This document shows, piece after piece, positions 24,896 to 33,252 of a stretch of 64,000 nucleotides of DNA. Position 1 is the stretch's first letter; every line of letters starts with the position of its first letter. The stretch covers positions 744,001 to 808,000 of the forward strand of contig NZ_BAAAOH010000001.1 in the NCBI RefSeq assembly GCF_039530225.1, written 5' to 3'. The notes beneath the pieces are model-generated. The model did not search any database. It saw nothing but the letters and a program-made list of their open reading frames with translations, and was not told the origin of the DNA. This DNA comes from Microbacterium pumilum (GTDB lineage: Bacteria > Actinomycetota > Actinomycetes > Actinomycetales > Microbacteriaceae). A program made the translations under genes and the position numbers.

Positions 24896-26653
24896 ATGAC
24901 CAACGCGATAGGTCGGTGGCTGCCGGGCGTCGGCACGGCAAGGAACTACCGGCGCGCCTGGCTGTGGCCGGACCTCCGTGCCGGCCTCGTCGTGACGGCA
25001 CTGCTCATCCCGGCGGGCATGGGCTACGCAGAAGTGGCCGGGCTCCCGCCTGAGACGGGTCTCTATGCCACCATCGTGCCCTTGATCGCGTATGCGGTGT
25101 TCGGTCCGTCCCGGATCCTCGTCCTGGGCCCCGATTCCTCACTGGCACCCATCATCGCCGCGTCCATCCTGCCGCTCGCCTTGGGCGACAGCGAACGCGC
25201 GGTGGCGCTCGCGGGTCTGCTGGCGATCATGGTCGGCCTGCTGCTGCTGATCGGAGGGATTCTGCGGCTCGGGTTCGTGACCGACCTGCTGTCGAAGCCG
25301 ATCCGCGTCGGCTACCTCAACGCGATCGCGCTGATCGTGATCATCTCGCAGATCCCCAAGCTGCTCGGCTTCTCGATCGACGCCGAGTCGGTCTGGCAGG
25401 AGGTGGTCGCCAGCTTCACGGGCATCAGGCTGGGCGAGGTGCAGCCGCTCGCCACGGCGTTCGGGGTCGGTTCGCTCATCGTGATCTTCGCGCTCAAGTG
25501 GCTTCGCTCGCCCGTGCCGGGAGTGCTCGTCGTGGTCGTCGTCGCGATGGCCGTGACCGCGATCTTCGGCCTCGCGGAAGCACTCCCCGTGGTCGGTGCG
25601 CTGCCGCAGGGACTCCCGGCTCCCGCGCTCGAGGGACTGCAGTGGGCGGATGTCGGCGCGCTCGCGCTGCCCGCGGCGGGCATCGCACTCGTGGCGTTCA
25701 CCGACAGTGCCGTGCTCTCGCGCACGTTCGCCGCGCGCCGTGGTGAGACAGTCGACGGAAGCCAGGAGATGTCGGGGATAGGCCTCGCGAACATCGCAGG
25801 AGGCCTGCTGGGCGGGTTCCCCGTCTCGGCGTCGTCGTCGCGCACGCCCGTCGCCGAGCAGGCCGGATCCCGCACCCAGCTCACGGGCGTCGTGGGTGCG
25901 GTGGTCATCCTCGCCTTCATCCTCCTGGTTCCCGGCCTCACGGCGTTCCTCCCCTCAGCCACGCTCGCGGCCATCGTGATCAGCGCGGCAGTCGGTCTCA
26001 TCGATGTGCGCGGCGTGCGCAGGCTCGTGCGGATGGACACCGTGGATGCCACGCTCTCGGCCGCCGCGTTCCTCGGGGTGGTGGTGTTCGGCGTCCTTCA
26101 GGGGATCGTCGTGACGATCGGCCTGTCGCTGCTTGCATTCGTCATCCGCTCGTGGCGACCTTACCGAGCAGAACTCGGCCGCATTCCGGGCCGAAGGGGA
26201 TACCACGACCTGTCACGGAATCCGCAAGGGTCGCGCATCCCCGGCATCGTGATCGTTCGGTTCGACGCACCGCTGTTCTTCGCCAACGGTGCGACGTTCG
26301 ACGACTGGGTGCGCTCATGCGTGCGGGCGGCGGGGCCCGGTGTGCACTCCGTGATCCTCGCGTCCGAGCCCATCACGGACATCGACACGACCGCGATCGA
26401 TGAGCTCGTCGAACTCGACGACTTCCTCTCGGCGCACGGCATCCGGCTCCTTTTCGCGGAGATGAAAGGGCCCGTCGTCGACGTGCTGCGTCGATACGGG
26501 ATGACGGAGCGCTTCACGCCCGACCGCTTCGCGCCAACGGTCGGCGCAGCCGTGGACGAATTGACAGGCACCATCCGCGGCGATCTCGAGGGGACGAAGT
26601 GGGACGACACGCCCGACGCTCCGCCGGACCCCCCGCAACCCGGGTCCGGCTGA
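24896..26653 (+). CDS. SulP/SLC26-family anion transporter with STAS domain
   Basis: 585 residues. The SulP signature GLPPETGLYATIVPLIAYAV and about 10-12 membrane segments are followed by a STAS domain (VIVRFDAPLFFANGATFDDW, then ASEPITDIDTTAIDELVEL). Members carry sulfate, bicarbonate or other anions. Distance from the cys operon gives no evidence for sulfate here. ATG 24896 with GGGAGG at 24881-24886 is preferred over the ATG 27 bases earlier. Confidence 0.87.
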   Translation: MTNAIGRWLPGVGTARNYRRAWLWPDLRAGLVVTALLIPAGMGYAEVAGLPPETGLYATIVPLIAYAVFGPSRILVLGPDSSLAPIIAASILPLALGDSERAVALAGLLAIMVGLLLLIGGILRLGFVTDLLSKPIRVGYLNAIALIVIISQIPKLLGFSIDAESVWQEVVASFTGIRLGEVQPLATAFGVGSLIVIFALKWLRSPVPGVLVVVVVAMAVTAIFGLAEALPVVGALPQGLPAPALEGLQWADVGALALPAAGIALVAFTDSAVLSRTFAARRGETVDGSQEMSGIGLANIAGGLLGGFPVSASSSRTPVAEQAGSRTQLTGVVGAVVILAFILLVPGLTAFLPSATLAAIVISAAVGLIDVRGVRRLVRMDTVDATLSAAAFLGVVVFGVLQGIVVTIGLSLLAFVIRSWRPYRAELGRIPGRRGYHDLSRNPQGSRIPGIVIVRFDAPLFFANGATFDDWVRSCVRAAGPGVHSVILASEPITDIDTTAIDELVELDDFLSAHGIRLLFAEMKGPVVDVLRRYGMTERFTPDRFAPTVGAAVDELTGTIRGDLEGTKWDDTPDAPPDPPQPGSG

Positions 26654-26676
26654 CCCGACCGTGGATGCCGCTGGGG

Positions 26677-28653
26677 TCAGCGGCCCGCCCGGGCGTCCCG
26701 CTCGGCGAGTGCGGCCAAGCGCGCGTTGTACTCCTCGAGCTCGGCATCCCCCGTCCGATCGGCGTGCCGATCCCTACGACGCTGATCTCGATCGTCGCTT
26801 CGGCTCCATTGGATCGCGACGGTGATCGCCAGGATCAGAGTCGGGATCTCCCCGACCGACCACGCGACACCGCCCCCGGTGTACTGGTCTTCGAGCGGCG
26901 TCGGTCCCCATGTGCGGCCCATTGATCCGAACCACTCGGCGACCATGAGTCCCGACTGGGACATGATCGCGATGCCGAAGAACGCGTGCATCGCCATGAT
27001 GCCGATGAGAAGCAGCAGCCGGCCGGCGTACGGCAGCCGGTAGGGCACCGGGTCGATGCCGATGAGGGTGAGCACGAAGAGGTAGCCGGTGACGAGGAAG
27101 TGGACGGTCATCCACTCATGACCCAGATGGTCGTAGAGCGACCAGCGGAAGAAGTCCGTGAAGTAGAAGACCCACAGCGATCCGATGAACAGCCCGGCCG
27201 CCACGAAGGGGTTGGTGAGGACGCGGGCGACCGGCGAGTGCACAGCCCACAAGATCCACTCGCGACCGCCCCTGGTGCCGTCGTCGCGCCGGACCACGGC
27301 TCGGGCTGCAAGGGTGACCGGCGCTCCCGCGACGAGCAGCATGGGGATCGCCATCGTCAGCAGCATGTGGCCCACCATGTGCATGCTGAACAGATAGTCC
27401 TGATAGACGTTGACCACTCCACCGGTCACCCACACGAGCAGGGCGAGACCCAGGACCCAGAAGATGGTGCGATAGATCGGCCACCCGTCTCCCCGCCTGC
27501 GCATCCGCCACACGCCGGCGAGATAGAAGAAGACGGCGAAGGCGGCGATGAGCGCCCACAGCAGATCGACGTTCCACGCGGTGATCCAGTCGATCGGCGC
27601 GAGCTCGGGCGGCACAGGCGCACCGGTGAGGCGCTCGGCGGGCGAGGGAGTCACCGGAGCCGTGCCCGGCACGGGCGGCGGTGTGCGGGCGAGAGCGACG
27701 GCAGCGCCGGCGGCCGCACCCATCAGGGCGAGTTCGAAGACGACGAGCGTCCAGAACCGGCGGGATGACGCATCCTCCGTGAGGCGGGCGATGAGCCGCC
27801 GGCGGTACCAGGCCCCGAGCACGCCCAGTGCGATCAGGGCGACGATCTTGACGCTCAGGATGAGACCGTACGGCGACAGCATCGCCTCCCACGACCGGAG
27901 CCCGATCACAGCCCGCACCGTGCCCGAGACGGCGACGATGATGAACGCGACGAGCGCGATGCTCGAGTACCGGGTCAGCGCGACGGCGGTCGCGCGGCGT
28001 CCGAGCACCGGGCGCACCAGCACCATGAGAATCAGGCCACCGAGCCACACCGCCGCGGCGATGATGTGCAGTACGAGGGCGATGACCGCCTCGTTGTGGT
28101 CGGCTTCGGCACCGGAATGCCCCTGCGTGCCCATCGGCACGAGCGCGGCGAGCGCCAGCAGCGCGACGAAGAACGTCGCCGTCCACGACCTGACGGCGAA
28201 GGTCAGGACCGTGAGGATGGCTCCGGCGACCGTCGTGATCAGCCAGGTGCGCCCGAGTTCCGTCTCGACGAGGAATCGGCCCAGCTGCGCTCCGAACTCC
28301 GGACCCGCGCTGATCGCCGGGTTGAAGGCGTCGACGAAGGTGAGGAAGCCGGTGGCAGCGGCCGAGACGGTGAAGATCGCCGCAGAGACGGATGCCGCAT
28401 CCAGCGCGACGTCGAACTCGCGCTCGCCGGCGCGCAGGGTGTACAGCGCGGTGACGAGCACACCGACCATGCCCGCGGCCGAGAGGTTGACGAACAGCCG
28501 AGCGACCGGAAGCCCCCAGCGCACGAACGGACCCGGGTCGCCGATCGCGAGGGCCGCCGCGCCGCCGCCGTACGCCAGTGCCCACACCATGACCACGAGC
28601 GCGGTCACGACGAGGATCGCGGGCCCGGCGGCCCGCAGCGCGCGCGGCTTCAC
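26677..28653 (-). CDS. CopD-CtaG fusion membrane protein (copper resistance / cytochrome oxidase assembly)
   Basis: 658 residues with about 15-16 membrane segments. The N-terminal half is CopD-like (VWLGGLILMVLVRPVLGRR; FLTFVDAFNPAI). The C-terminal half is caa3-type CtaG (YLFSMHMVGHMLLTMAIPMLL; HEWMTVHFLVTGYLFV) with conserved His residues for copper. It probably supplies copper to cytochrome oxidase or handles excess copper. This fusion is common in actinobacteria. The last about 40 residues are charged. It converges with the SulP gene, 23 bases between stops. Confidence 0.87.
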   Translation of the reverse strand: MKPRALRAAGPAILVVTALVVMVWALAYGGGAAALAIGDPGPFVRWGLPVARLFVNLSAAGMVGVLVTALYTLRAGEREFDVALDAASVSAAIFTVSAAATGFLTFVDAFNPAISAGPEFGAQLGRFLVETELGRTWLITTVAGAILTVLTFAVRSWTATFFVALLALAALVPMGTQGHSGAEADHNEAVIALVLHIIAAAVWLGGLILMVLVRPVLGRRATAVALTRYSSIALVAFIIVAVSGTVRAVIGLRSWEAMLSPYGLILSVKIVALIALGVLGAWYRRRLIARLTEDASSRRFWTLVVFELALMGAAAGAAVALARTPPPVPGTAPVTPSPAERLTGAPVPPELAPIDWITAWNVDLLWALIAAFAVFFYLAGVWRMRRRGDGWPIYRTIFWVLGLALLVWVTGGVVNVYQDYLFSMHMVGHMLLTMAIPMLLVAGAPVTLAARAVVRRDDGTRGGREWILWAVHSPVARVLTNPFVAAGLFIGSLWVFYFTDFFRWSLYDHLGHEWMTVHFLVTGYLFVLTLIGIDPVPYRLPYAGRLLLLIGIMAMHAFFGIAIMSQSGLMVAEWFGSMGRTWGPTPLEDQYTGGGVAWSVGEIPTLILAITVAIQWSRSDDRDQRRRDRHADRTGDAELEEYNARLAALAERDARAGR

Positions 28654-28703
28654 CGTCCCAGCCTAAGCGTCGTGCGCTGGGCACCTGCCCTCGCCCGCCC
28701 CCC

Positions 28704-28768
28704 ACCGGTTACGGCCGGGACACGCCGCGCCGGACGTCGGGGGCGCGGCGTGTCGCGTCCGTAACCGT
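28704..28768. repeat. Palindromic repeat (GGTTACGGAC type), intergenic copy
   Basis: The arms 28704-28731 and 28742-28768 are near-perfect inverted repeats sharing the core of the element inside cysN at 4696-4761. It lies upstream of the CopD-CtaG gene and downstream of the HU terminator. Confidence 0.85.
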
Positions 28769-28802
28769 GAGGGTGGGAGGGGGAGATGCCGGCGGGCACG
28801 AA

Positions 28803-28832
28803 GAAGGGGGATGCCCCGTGGCATCCCCCTTC
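28803..28832 (-). terminator. Hairpin terminator of the HU gene
   Basis: The arms GAAGGGGGATGCC (28803-28815) and GGCATCCCCCTTC (28820-28832) are perfect 13-bp inverted repeats with a 4-base loop. The hairpin lies about 41 bases after the HU stop on the minus strand and is followed by a short T-containing stretch. Confidence 0.8.
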
Positions 28833-28847
28833 CTCACACCTGAGTGT

Positions 28848-28888
28848 TACTTGACGGTGCTACTTGACAGTGCCTACTTGACAGCGGC
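28848..28888. repeat. 13-14-base tandem repeat at the HU stop codon
   Basis: Three copies of TACTTGACaGtGCc (28848-28860, 28861-28874, 28875-28888) run through the last codons and stop of the HU gene. Read on the minus strand, each carries GTCAAGTA, so the AVK-stop sequence is repeated downstream, giving back-up stop codons. Confidence 0.7.
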
Positions 28889-29161
28889 CTTCAGCTTCGA
28901 GCCCGCGGTGACCTTCACGCGCTTGCCCGCGGGGATCTTGATCTCGGCACCCGTCTGCGGGTTGCGGCCCGTGCGGGCCGACGTCGCGACCTGCTCGAAC
29001 GAGATCCAACCGGGGATCGAGACCTTGCTGCCCTTTGCGACCGCCTCGGAGACGGTGGCGAAGAGGGAATCGAGCACGCCCGACACGGCGGACTGGCTCT
29101 GCCCGGTCGCGCTCGCAATGCTCGCGACGAGTTCGGTCTTGGTGATGGACTTGTCGGCCAT
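28874..29161 (-). CDS. hup: HU-family DNA-binding protein
   Basis: 95 residues from ATG 29161 (MADKSITKTELVASIASATG). The HU arm GRNPQTGAEIKIPAGKRVKVTAGSKLK is complete. It is a short HU without the Lys/Ala-rich tail of mycobacterial HupB. It binds and bends DNA as a dimer in the nucleoid. GGAGGA lies nine bases before the ATG on the minus strand. A 13-bp terminator follows, and the stop region is triplicated (28848-28888). Confidence 0.94.
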   Translation of the reverse strand: MADKSITKTELVASIASATGQSQSAVSGVLDSLFATVSEAVAKGSKVSIPGWISFEQVATSARTGRNPQTGAEIKIPAGKRVKVTAGSKLKAAVK

Positions 29162-29378
29162 GTGGATTGTCCTCCAAGGGGGCTGAGACGCCACCCTTTG
29201 ATTGCTTGGACCGGGGCGCTCGCGCCCCCCGGCTGGTCGGATCGACCGCCTTGAATGTACCTGACTTCCCCCACGATTCCGCGGATTTCTGCGGTTTTTC
29301 CGTCATCCGCGCGGCGTGTCGGGGGCTGGTGTGACTCGTGTGGCCGCTGTGGCCCCTTCTCGTGGCCATCGCGGCGGC

Positions 29379-29969
29379 TCAGTGACGGTGCGCGGCGATG
29401 ACCTGGCGCGCGGTGCGCGCGAAGGCCGGGGCGACCCGATCGTGCCCGTCGAGGTAGCCGCCGACGAGCGCCGCGTCGCGCAGCAGCACGAGCGATTCAG
29501 CCACCTCGGGGGGCTCGGAGAGGCCAGCCGCGCTCGCCAGCTGCTCGAGCGTCGCCCGGAACCACCCACGGTGATCGGAGATGAGGGTGCGCACAGGTCC
29601 CGCGTGCGGGTACTCGGCGGCCGCGTTGATGAAGGGGCATCCTCGCGTGTGACGGTGACGGATGTCGGCCTCGATCCCGGAGACGACGGCATCCAACAGG
29701 ATGTCGGGGTCATCCGAGAGGCCGGCCGCGTCGACGAACAGCGTCCGCAGCTGCTGGTCCTCGCCCTGGAGGTACGCCAGGACGAGCCCTTCTTTGCCGT
29801 CGAACTGCTTGTACATCGTCGCGCGGGTGACACCGGCAGCCTCGATGATCCGATCGACGCCGACGGAGTGGATGCCTTCGCCATAGAACAGGTCTGTCGC
29901 AGCATCCAGCAGTCGCTGCCTCGCTGGAGAGGGGCGCGAGTTTCCCGCCGTTGCAGTGGTGGTGCTCAT
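29379..29969 (-). CDS. TetR-family transcriptional regulator
   Basis: 196 residues from ATG 29969 (MSTTTATAG), preceded by GAGGAG on the minus strand. The N-terminal helix-turn-helix reads ARQRLLDAATDLFYGEGIHS, then GVDRIIEAAGVTRATMYKQF, and the rest is a helical ligand domain with a CPFINAAAEY segment found in a TetR subgroup. It diverges from an alpha/beta hydrolase and probably represses it and itself through the site at 30038-30057. The inducer is unknown. Confidence 0.88.
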   Translation of the reverse strand: MSTTTATAGNSRPSPARQRLLDAATDLFYGEGIHSVGVDRIIEAAGVTRATMYKQFDGKEGLVLAYLQGEDQQLRTLFVDAAGLSDDPDILLDAVVSGIEADIRHRHTRGCPFINAAAEYPHAGPVRTLISDHRGWFRATLEQLASAAGLSEPPEVAESLVLLRDAALVGGYLDGHDRVAPAFARTARQVIAAHRH

Positions 29970-30037
29970 GATTGCTCCTCGGTCTCCCATCGTGCCACTT
30001 TGGGCGTCAGAGGAAATTGTTTGGGGAAGGACTTGTG

Positions 30038-30057
30038 TAGATAGAACGTTCGGTCTA
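30038..30057. promoter_or_regulatory. TetR-type operator candidate
   Basis: TAGATAGAACGTTCGGTCTA is a 20-base imperfect palindrome (8 of 10 pairs) centred on AACGTT, between the divergent TetR and hydrolase genes. Its right half CGGTCTA matches the half-site found in many TetR operators. It probably overlaps the promoters of both genes. Confidence 0.7.
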
Positions 30058-30147
30058 CTATCAGAGTATCACCCCGGGACCGCAAAGGATCCGGAACCTG
30101 AAGCTCCGCAACGACAACCCACCGCAATACCTCAAGGAGAAGAACCA

Positions 30148-30978
30148 ATGGCCGCCACGACCAAGACCCCGATCGTCCTCATCCACGGACTCTGGATGAC
30201 CCCCAAGAGCTGGGACACCTGGGCCGACCGCTTCCGCGCCGCCGGACACGACGTCATCGTCCCGGGCTGGCCCGGGATAGATGACCGCACCGTCGAGGAC
30301 ATCCGCAAGAACCCCGAGGCACTCAAGGGGATCGGCCTGAAGCAGATCGCCGACAACTACGAGCGCATCATCCGCGCCCTCCCCGAGAAGCCGATCATCA
30401 TCGGGCACTCGTTCGGTGGCGTGATCACCCAGATGCTCGCCGACCGCGGACTCGGGGTCGCCTACGTCGGTGTCGCCCCCGGCCAGACCGCCGGAGTCAC
30501 GGCGCTGCCGCTGTCGACGCTGTGGACCGGAACCCCGATCCTCTCGAACCCCTTCGGCAAGAACGGTGCCAAGCCGCTCTCGAAGCGCCACTTCCACTTC
30601 ACATTCGGCAACGACCTGCCCCGCGCCGAGTCCGACAAGCTGTGGGAGGAGTACGCCGTCAACTCCTACAACCGCGTGTTCTTCGAGGGAGTGCTCTCCG
30701 TGCTCAACGAGAAGGGCGGCGTGACGCACGTCGACTACGCCCGCACGGATCGCGCGCCGCTCCTCATCATCACCGGTGAGATCGACCACGTGGTGCCGCC
30801 GGCGATCGGCGAGGCCATCGTGAAGAAGTACCACGCGACCGGAAGCCCCGCGATCGTCGACTACAAGACATACCCCGGCCGCACCCACCGCCTGGTCAGC
30901 CAGGACGGCTGGGAGGAGATCGCGGACTACGCGCTCGAGTGGGCGACCTCGCACGCGATCACCGAGACGGCGAAGTAG
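30148..30978 (+). CDS. Alpha/beta hydrolase
   Basis: 276 residues with the oxyanion motif IVLIHGLWMTP, nucleophile elbow GHSFGG (Ser near residue 91) and a C-terminal GRTHRL that supplies His. The acid is probably in TGEIDHVVPP. It looks like an esterase or lactonase of the general family, substrate unknown. AAGGAG lies 8 bases before ATG 30148. The frame is open further upstream but that part overlaps the operator. It is divergent from the TetR regulator, its likely controller, and ends at a strong terminator. Confidence 0.82.
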   Translation: MAATTKTPIVLIHGLWMTPKSWDTWADRFRAAGHDVIVPGWPGIDDRTVEDIRKNPEALKGIGLKQIADNYERIIRALPEKPIIIGHSFGGVITQMLADRGLGVAYVGVAPGQTAGVTALPLSTLWTGTPILSNPFGKNGAKPLSKRHFHFTFGNDLPRAESDKLWEEYAVNSYNRVFFEGVLSVLNEKGGVTHVDYARTDRAPLLIITGEIDHVVPPAIGEAIVKKYHATGSPAIVDYKTYPGRTHRLVSQDGWEEIADYALEWATSHAITETAK

Positions 30979-30998
30979 GAGCCGCCACCACGGGGAAG

Positions 30999-31027
30999 AG
31001 GCCCCGGGGTTTCAGACCCCGGGGCCT
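30999..31027 (+). terminator. Rho-independent terminator after the hydrolase
   Basis: AGGCCCCGGGGT (30999-31010) pairs with ACCCCGGGGCCT (31016-31027) around TTCAG, a 12-bp perfect stem starting 21 bases after the stop, followed by TCTCACG. It may also serve the converging esterase gene. Confidence 0.85.
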
Positions 31028-31065
31028 TCTCACGTTGAGATCCCTGTGCCGTGTCCGCCGGCCGG

Positions 31066-32154
31066 TCAGTCCTCGTACAGCCGCCGCAGAGCGCTCACGA
31101 CGTCCGAATGCCAGCGCCGCGCGGAATCGAGCACTCCGGTGAAGATGGCGATGTCGTGGGTCACACCGAGGTATTGCACGACACTCGCCTCGACGCCCGC
31201 CCGACGCAGCGCGGCACCGTACGCGGCGCCATCGCCGCGCAGCGGGTCGTACTCGGCGGTGAGGATCACCGCCGGCGGGAGTCCGGCATGGGACGGAGCG
31301 CGCAACGGAGAGGCGTAGGCCTCGAGAGCATCGGCGTCGATGGGCAGGTAGGTGCGGGCGACCGAGCGAAGCTCGCGCACGGCGATGAGGGTCGGGATGC
31401 CGAGGGCCCGGGTCGCACGGAAGTCGAGGTGTCGTCCGGTCAAGTCGGTCACGGGCACCTCGAGTACCTGCAGGCGAAGCGGCAGCCGCAGGCGATCGCG
31501 GTTCATCAGGGTGACCGCCGCAGCGATGCCGCCGCCGGCCGACATTCCGGCGACGCCTATCCGCTCCGCATCGACACCGAGTTCTTCGGCGTGCTGGAAC
31601 AGCCAGACGAGGGCGGCGTGCGCCTGCTCGACCTGTGTGGGGTAGCGGTGCTCCGGTGCGAGGGCGTAGTCGACCGCGATGATCGCGATTCCGGCATCGA
31701 CGGCACGACGTCGGAAGGCGGCATCCGTTGTGGGATAGTCGATCCCGCCGATGCGGAAGGCTCCGCCGAAGAACGCCAGGCACGCGGGCACAGCGCCGGC
31801 GTGCTCGATGCCGGGGTAATAGATGCGCACGCGAACGTCCGGCTGACCGCCCACGGCGACCACATGCTCGGCCGTGCGGACCACTGGCCCGGCGGTGCCG
31901 ACCGTCTGCAGCTCCTTGCGATCCCATGCGAGCGCGGCGCGTCGGTGGCGGGCCCGCGTGCGCGTCGGCGTGCTCACGGCCGGGGCGCTCGCGCCGCCGG
32001 TCTTCCGGGGTTCATCAGCGCCGGACCCGGCCGGACTCTCGCGCTGGAAGGGCCACAGCGCGGAGATGCGCCCACGAACGGCGCTCAGAGCCTTCCCGAG
32101 CAGGTACCGCCGATGCACGCGCAGCCGCTCTTCGAAGAACGGATCCAGGGGCAT
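31066..32154 (-). CDS. Alpha/beta hydrolase, HSL-type esterase/lipase
   Basis: 362 residues from ATG 32154 (MPLDPFFEERLRVHR). The esterase core has LAFFGGAFRIGGIDY at the oxyanion-hole position, where HGGG is usual and FGGA here is divergent. The nucleophile elbow is GMSAGGGIA, Asp is in TAEYDPLRGDG and His in VTHDIAIF. It probably hydrolyses short acyl esters. GGAGG lies only one base before the ATG, an odd spacing. A TTG further upstream is excluded because that stretch is the ribosomal-operon terminator. Confidence 0.8.
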   Translation of the reverse strand: MPLDPFFEERLRVHRRYLLGKALSAVRGRISALWPFQRESPAGSGADEPRKTGGASAPAVSTPTRTRARHRRAALAWDRKELQTVGTAGPVVRTAEHVVAVGGQPDVRVRIYYPGIEHAGAVPACLAFFGGAFRIGGIDYPTTDAAFRRRAVDAGIAIIAVDYALAPEHRYPTQVEQAHAALVWLFQHAEELGVDAERIGVAGMSAGGGIAAAVTLMNRDRLRLPLRLQVLEVPVTDLTGRHLDFRATRALGIPTLIAVRELRSVARTYLPIDADALEAYASPLRAPSHAGLPPAVILTAEYDPLRGDGAAYGAALRRAGVEASVVQYLGVTHDIAIFTGVLDSARRWHSDVVSALRRLYED

Positions 32155-32180
32155 GCCTCCATCATCGACTGCCCGGATGC

Positions 32181-32218
32181 CGAAAGGCCCGGAGTTCCGA
32201 GGAACTCCGGGCCTTTCG
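32181..32218 (-). terminator. Strong hairpin terminator of the rpmB-rpmG-rpsN operon
   Basis: The arms 32181-32198 and 32201-32218 are perfect 18-bp inverted repeats with a 2-base loop, downstream of rpsN on the minus strand. Little T-run follows, typical for high-GC actinobacterial terminators. Confidence 0.85.
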
Positions 32219-32240
32219 CTCAAGCTCAGCGGTCACTGCC

Positions 32241-32260
32241 CTTCGACAGGCTCAGGGACC
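32241..32260. repeat. Dispersed repeat half-unit CTTCGACAGGCTCAG
   Basis: CTTCGACAGGCTCAGGGACC is another copy of the unit found in cysD and the E1-beta gene. A degenerate direct relative (TTCGCTCAAGCTCAGCGGTC) starts at about 32215. It lies between rpsN and its terminator. Confidence 0.7.
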
Positions 32261-32272
32261 GAGTCTTGATGC

Positions 32273-32578
32273 CTACCAGCTCGACTTGGTCACGCCGGGC
32301 AGCTCGCCACGGTGTGCCATGTCACGGAAGCGGACACGCGAGATGCCGAACTTCGTGAGGACACCACGGGGGCGCCCGTCGATGACGTCGCGGCTGCGCA
32401 CGCGCACCGGCGACGCGTTGCGGGGCAGCTTCTGCAGGCCGAGGCGTGCGGCCTCGCGCTGCTCGTCGGTCGACTCCGGCGACACGAGCGCCTTCTTCAG
32501 CTCGGCACGCTTTGCGGCGTAGCGGTCGACGACCACCTGACGCTGCTCGTTGCGGGCGATTTTGCTCTTCTTAGCCAT
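32273..32578 (-). CDS. rpsN: 30S ribosomal protein S14, zinc-independent form
   Basis: 101 residues beginning [20 protein letters not shown], with the long S14 form and no CxxC zinc ribbon. [20 protein letters not shown] and [11 protein letters not shown] are the conserved rRNA-binding and terminal motifs. It is the last gene of rpmB-rpmG-rpsN, three bases after the rpmG stop. Cysteine-free forms are often used when zinc is short. No Zur-like site is seen upstream of this cluster. Confidence 0.96.
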   Translation of the reverse strand: MAKKSKIARNEQRQVVVDRYAAKRAELKKALVSPESTDEQREAARLGLQKLPRNASPVRVRSRDVIDGRPRGVLTKFGISRVRFRDMAHRGELPGVTKSSW

Positions 32579-32581
32579 GGA

Positions 32582-32752
32582 TCAGCGCTCCTCTCGGAAT
32601 TCGACGTGCTTGCGGATGACCGGGTCGTACTTCTTCAGCACGATGCGGTCAGGGTTGTTGCGGCGGTTCTTGCGCGTCACGTAGGTGTACCCCGTGCCGG
32701 CGGTCGAACGCAGCTTGATGATCGGACGGACGTCCTGAGCCTTCTTCGCCAT
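32582..32752 (-). CDS. rpmG: 50S ribosomal protein L33, cysteine-free form
   Basis: A 56-residue frame starts at ATG 32752 and ends with TGA at 32582. It begins [20 protein letters not shown] and ends [15 protein letters not shown], the L33 pattern without the CxxC pairs. The ATG overlaps the rpmB stop (ATGA). It sits in the usual actinobacterial order between L28 and S14. Confidence 0.95.
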   Translation of the reverse strand: MAKKAQDVRPIIKLRSTAGTGYTYVTRKNRRNNPDRIVLKKYDPVIRKHVEFREER

Positions 32753-32988
32753 CAGAGCTTCACACCCTTCGCGAGGAGGTCCTTGACGACGGACTCGATG
32801 CCGCGTGCGTCAATGACCTTGATGCCCTTCGCCGAGACGTTGAGCTTGATGTTGCGACCCAGCGACGGAACGAAGTAGGTCTTCTTCTGCACGTTCGGGT
32901 CGAAGCGGCGCTTCGTCCGGCGGTGCGAGTGCGAGATGCTGTGACCGAAGCCGGGAACCGCTCCAGTCACCTGGCACACTGCTGCCAT
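32752..32988 (-). CDS. rpmB: 50S ribosomal protein L28
   Basis: 78 residues, [20 protein letters not shown], then [14 protein letters not shown]. It has only one cysteine in its N-terminal ribbon, so it does not bind zinc in the CxxC way. It is the first gene of the small ribosomal operon, with GGAGACATCACT just before the ATG on the minus strand. The upstream 260 bases to the divergent giant gene hold both promoters. Confidence 0.95.
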   Translation of the reverse strand: MAAVCQVTGAVPGFGHSISHSHRRTKRRFDPNVQKKTYFVPSLGRNIKLNVSAKGIKVIDARGIESVVKDLLAKGVKL

Positions 32989-33252
32989 AGTGATGTCTCC
33001 TTAATACCGTGGGGCCGGACGGCCTCACCCAAGATCCCTTGTCTGCACTTCGACGAGCCTGATTGGCGGGCTGATCGAAGCACGAACTGCGTGCTGGAGT
33101 GCGCGCAGACAAAGAGTCAGTCTAGCACGGGGGATGCCGCGACCAAGACCACCGGCCCGTCTTGGACTGTGCACAACCGGATCACATATACGGAATACGG
33201 CATCCGGAGTATGGAATCATTTGGGCACCGCAACTCCAAAGGAGGAGTGCAG

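Noticed and set aside
32155..32223. An upstream TTG start for the HSL-type esterase (32223)
   Set aside because: The extra stretch is the 18-bp-arm terminator of the ribosomal operon and its flank, so it is very unlikely to be coding.
32989..33252. A Zur box in front of rpmB
   Set aside because: Inspected for TGA-x-AA/TT-x-TCA symmetry on both strands and none was found.
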